A program made the translations under genes and the position numbers. DNA of 16,325 nucleotides from Clostridium sp. UBA6758. Lineage in GTDB: Bacteria > Bacillota > Clostridia > Clostridiales > Clostridiaceae. Positions 15,041 to 16,325 of this stretch are shown here, piece after piece; positions within the stretch are counted from its first letter, which is position 1; every line of letters starts with the position of its first letter. The stretch covers positions 11,360 to 27,684 of the forward strand of contig DKGY01000109.1 of the NCBI GenBank assembly GCA_002453475.1, read 5' to 3'. Below the pieces are notes generated by a model, which was not told the origin of the DNA, did no database searches, and saw nothing but the letters and a program-made list of their open reading frames with translations.

Positions 15041-15627
15041 TGAAAAAAAAATTATTACTCTTCATTATAATTCTAATATCTGGAATAATAATTTATTATA
15101 ATAAATATAGCAATATAATGGAAGCATATACATTAGAAACTGAAAATAAAATAAATGATGCAATGGGTAAAAATTTACCCTATTATAATATAGGTAAAGA
15201 CTGTAACTATATTACGTGTGAGTGGTATAAGCCTACTTCTGAATCTGAAGATGATAAAAAATGGCTTAGCTATATAGATAAAGCTAATCATGAATTTTAC
15301 TTGATCTATTCTACCAATAATAGTAACCATATTCTAAAAAGTACCACTAGTAGTAGCTGGTACCTTTCTGAACTTTCTGAAAATGCTTTTAATGATTGTT
15401 ATGAAAGTGGTAAAGCATTAAATGACTTCTTTGGAGAGGAAGTTATTAGATATGAAGATTTTTTACAATTTAAGAATATATATGAAGAAAGTGGAAATGA
15501 TGATGCTTATTTACGTAAATTAAGTCCTAACTACGAATCTATTTACACTATTATGATACATGGTTTATACCTAGATGAGGGTGAACCATCATATACTATA
15601 AACCTTAGCATAAAACCTAGAAAATAG
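15040..15627 (+). CDS. Unrecognised secreted or membrane-anchored protein, last gene of operon
   Basis: The 195-residue protein begins MKKKLLLFIIILISGIIIYY, a basic n-region plus a hydrophobic stretch (4-20) that is a signal peptide or uncleaved anchor. There is no lipobox cysteine. The rest (about 25-195) is acidic and soluble, presumably extracellular, with three cysteines (C55, C60, C120) and a tryptophan-bearing core (CEWYKP 60-65; SSSWYLSELSENAFNDC 104-120). No known domain is recognised. GAGGT lies within the end of the preceding gene, 8 nt before the ATG, and the two reading frames share one base. The operon therefore encodes a polytopic protein, a two-span protein and an exported protein, which may form one envelope complex. 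A terminator follows about 20 nt after the stop. Confidence 0.7.
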   Translation: MKKKLLLFIIILISGIIIYYNKYSNIMEAYTLETENKINDAMGKNLPYYNIGKDCNYITCEWYKPTSESEDDKKWLSYIDKANHEFYLIYSTNNSNHILKSTTSSSWYLSELSENAFNDCYESGKALNDFFGEEVIRYEDFLQFKNIYEESGNDDAYLRKLSPNYESIYTIMIHGLYLDEGEPSYTINLSIKPRK

Positions 15628-15643
15628 TACTTCTAATAATATT

Positions 15644-15692
15644 CAAAAAGAACTAGAGGAAGGTTACATATCCTTCCTCTAATTCTTTTGAT
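15644..15692. terminator. Bidirectional intrinsic terminator between the membrane operon and proC
   Basis: A 15-bp stem with one mismatch (AGAACTAGAGGAAGG, 15649-15663, with 15672-15686) has TTTTG after it on the plus strand and TTTTTGAAT after it on the minus strand. It ends both converging transcripts. Confidence 0.85.
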
Positions 15693-15719
15693 TGTTTATG
15701 TGTTGTAATTTAAGGTTAA

Positions 15720-15783
15720 CTGTCTATTGTAACATATTAAAATATGATAATAATTTAACATGTTGGGGATAATCAATAGACAG
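15720..15783. repeat. 64-bp extended inverted repeat downstream of proC
   Basis: The outer arms CTGTCTATTG (15720-15729) and CAATAGACAG (15774-15783) are exact complements. Inside them AACATATTAAA (15731-15741) pairs with TTTAACATGTT (15754-15764) at 10 of 11 positions, with an unpaired GGGGATAAT on one side. In the proC mRNA this would form a long hairpin 19 nt after the stop, just before the terminator. Confidence 0.65.
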
Positions 15784-15801
15784 GTAATAACTTTAATAAA
15801 T

Positions 15802-16325
15802 TTACATTTCTCCTGCTTTTTTTGCACATGCCTTCATAGCTTCAATAACACTGCTACGTAAGCCTTTTTCTTCTAAAACTCTTACTGCTTCTATGGTTGT
15901 TCCACCTGGAGAGCATACCATATCCTTTAATTCTCCTGGATGTTTACCTGTTTCCATTACCATCTTTGCACTGCCATAAACTGCTTGAGCTGCAAACTTG
16001 TAAGCCTTATCTCTTGGCATGCCTTCCATTACTGCTGCATCTGCCATAGCTTCTATAAACATAAATACATAAGCTGGTGAGCTTCCACTTACAGCTACTA
16101 CAGCATCCATCATTCTTTCCTCTATAACTTCAGCTTTACCAAAGCCACTTAAAATATTACATACATATTTTAATTCTTCCTCAGTAACTAAAGCATTTTT
16201 ACACACTCCTGTGATTCCTTCTCCTACAAGAGCTGGCGTATTTGGCATAGTTCTAACTATCTTAATAGCTCTTCCAAATTGCCCTTCTAACTTCTCAAGA
16301 CTTTGACCTGGAGCTATAGTTACTA
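15802..16325 (-). CDS. proC: Pyrroline-5-carboxylate reductase, N-terminus cut by window edge
   Basis: The open frame continues to the right edge, giving 173 visible residues with the first about 95 (the NADPH-binding Rossmann part) outside the window. An internal ATG at 16248 is not the start, because conserved ProC sequence lies upstream of it: VTIAPGQSLEKLEGQFGRAI followed by KIVRTMPNTPALVGEG. The catalytic dimerisation domain is complete, with MDAVVAVSGSSPAYVFMFIE, DKAYKFAAQAVYGSAKMV, and the ProC signature GKHPGELKDMVCSPGGTTIE, whose last part carries the conserved SPGGTT. The enzyme reduces 1-pyrroline-5-carboxylate to L-proline with NAD(P)H in the cytosol, the last step of proline synthesis. 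The shared terminator lies about 110 nt downstream. Confidence 0.96.
   Translation of the reverse strand, partial: VTIAPGQSLEKLEGQFGRAIKIVRTMPNTPALVGEGITGVCKNALVTEEELKYVCNILSGFGKAEVIEERMMDAVVAVSGSSPAYVFMFIEAMADAAVMEGMPRDKAYKFAAQAVYGSAKMVMETGKHPGELKDMVCSPGGTTIEAVRVLEEKGLRSSVIEAMKACAKKAGEM

Noticed and set aside
16248..16325. ATG at 16248 as the start of proC
   Set aside because: The frame stays open upstream and encodes conserved ProC sequence (residues before MPNTPALVGEG), so the gene is simply cut by the window edge.

Overview
The window is AT-rich DNA from a low-GC Firmicute, most likely Clostridium sensu stricto or a close relative. The evidence is the very low GC content, the strong Shine-Dalgarno sites (AGGAGG, GGGGGG, AAAGGAG), the use of TTG starts, AGA-rich codon use, and clostridial-type protein families. 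No rRNA, tRNA, CRISPR array, phage module or intact transposase was seen. I find 17 protein-coding genes, two of them cut by the window edges.

Layout. Positions 1-7112 are all on the minus strand: a SAM-dependent methyltransferase (cut at its C-terminus), a small flavodoxin-like protein, an STM3941-family membrane protein, a uridine-kinase-like P-loop kinase with a TTG start, a 359-bp hairpin-rich element with terminal inverted repeats, a pyridoxamine-phosphate-oxidase-fold flavoprotein, a MerR regulator fused to five membrane segments, a small M50 (site-2) metalloprotease, and a two-gene operon of membrane-anchored coiled-coil proteins. A family 8 glycosyltransferase (plus strand, own promoter and terminator) follows. 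It converges on an enterochelin-esterase-like hydrolase (minus strand). Upstream of the esterase lies about 870 bp without a gene. On the minus strand this holds a run of hairpins ending in an intrinsic terminator, which is a candidate structured RNA or leader. On the plus strand it holds the promoter of a nitroreductase. The nitroreductase converges on a 470-residue protein with a DUF7948-like N-terminal region, lacking the SBBP propeller repeats that usually follow it. A divergent plus-strand operon of three unrecognised membrane or secreted proteins (12948-15627) has a good sigma-A promoter and a shared terminator. Finally, proC (pyrroline-5-carboxylate reductase, N-terminus cut off) lies on the minus strand.

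How the genes relate. Most are independent housekeeping or accessory genes, each with its own promoter and terminator, rather than one pathway. Three coupled units stand out: the coiled-coil pair (13-nt gap), the three-gene membrane operon (26-nt gap, then a 1-nt TAATG overlap), and merR possibly read through into the flavoprotein gene. The merR gene has a classic MerR-type operator in its own promoter (19-bp spacer with a centred dyad), so it is probably autoregulated.

Most worth a second look are the 359-bp inverted-repeat element, the structured minus-strand RNA candidate before the esterase, the membrane-embedded MerR, the unknown membrane operon, and the propeller-less DUF7948-like protein.
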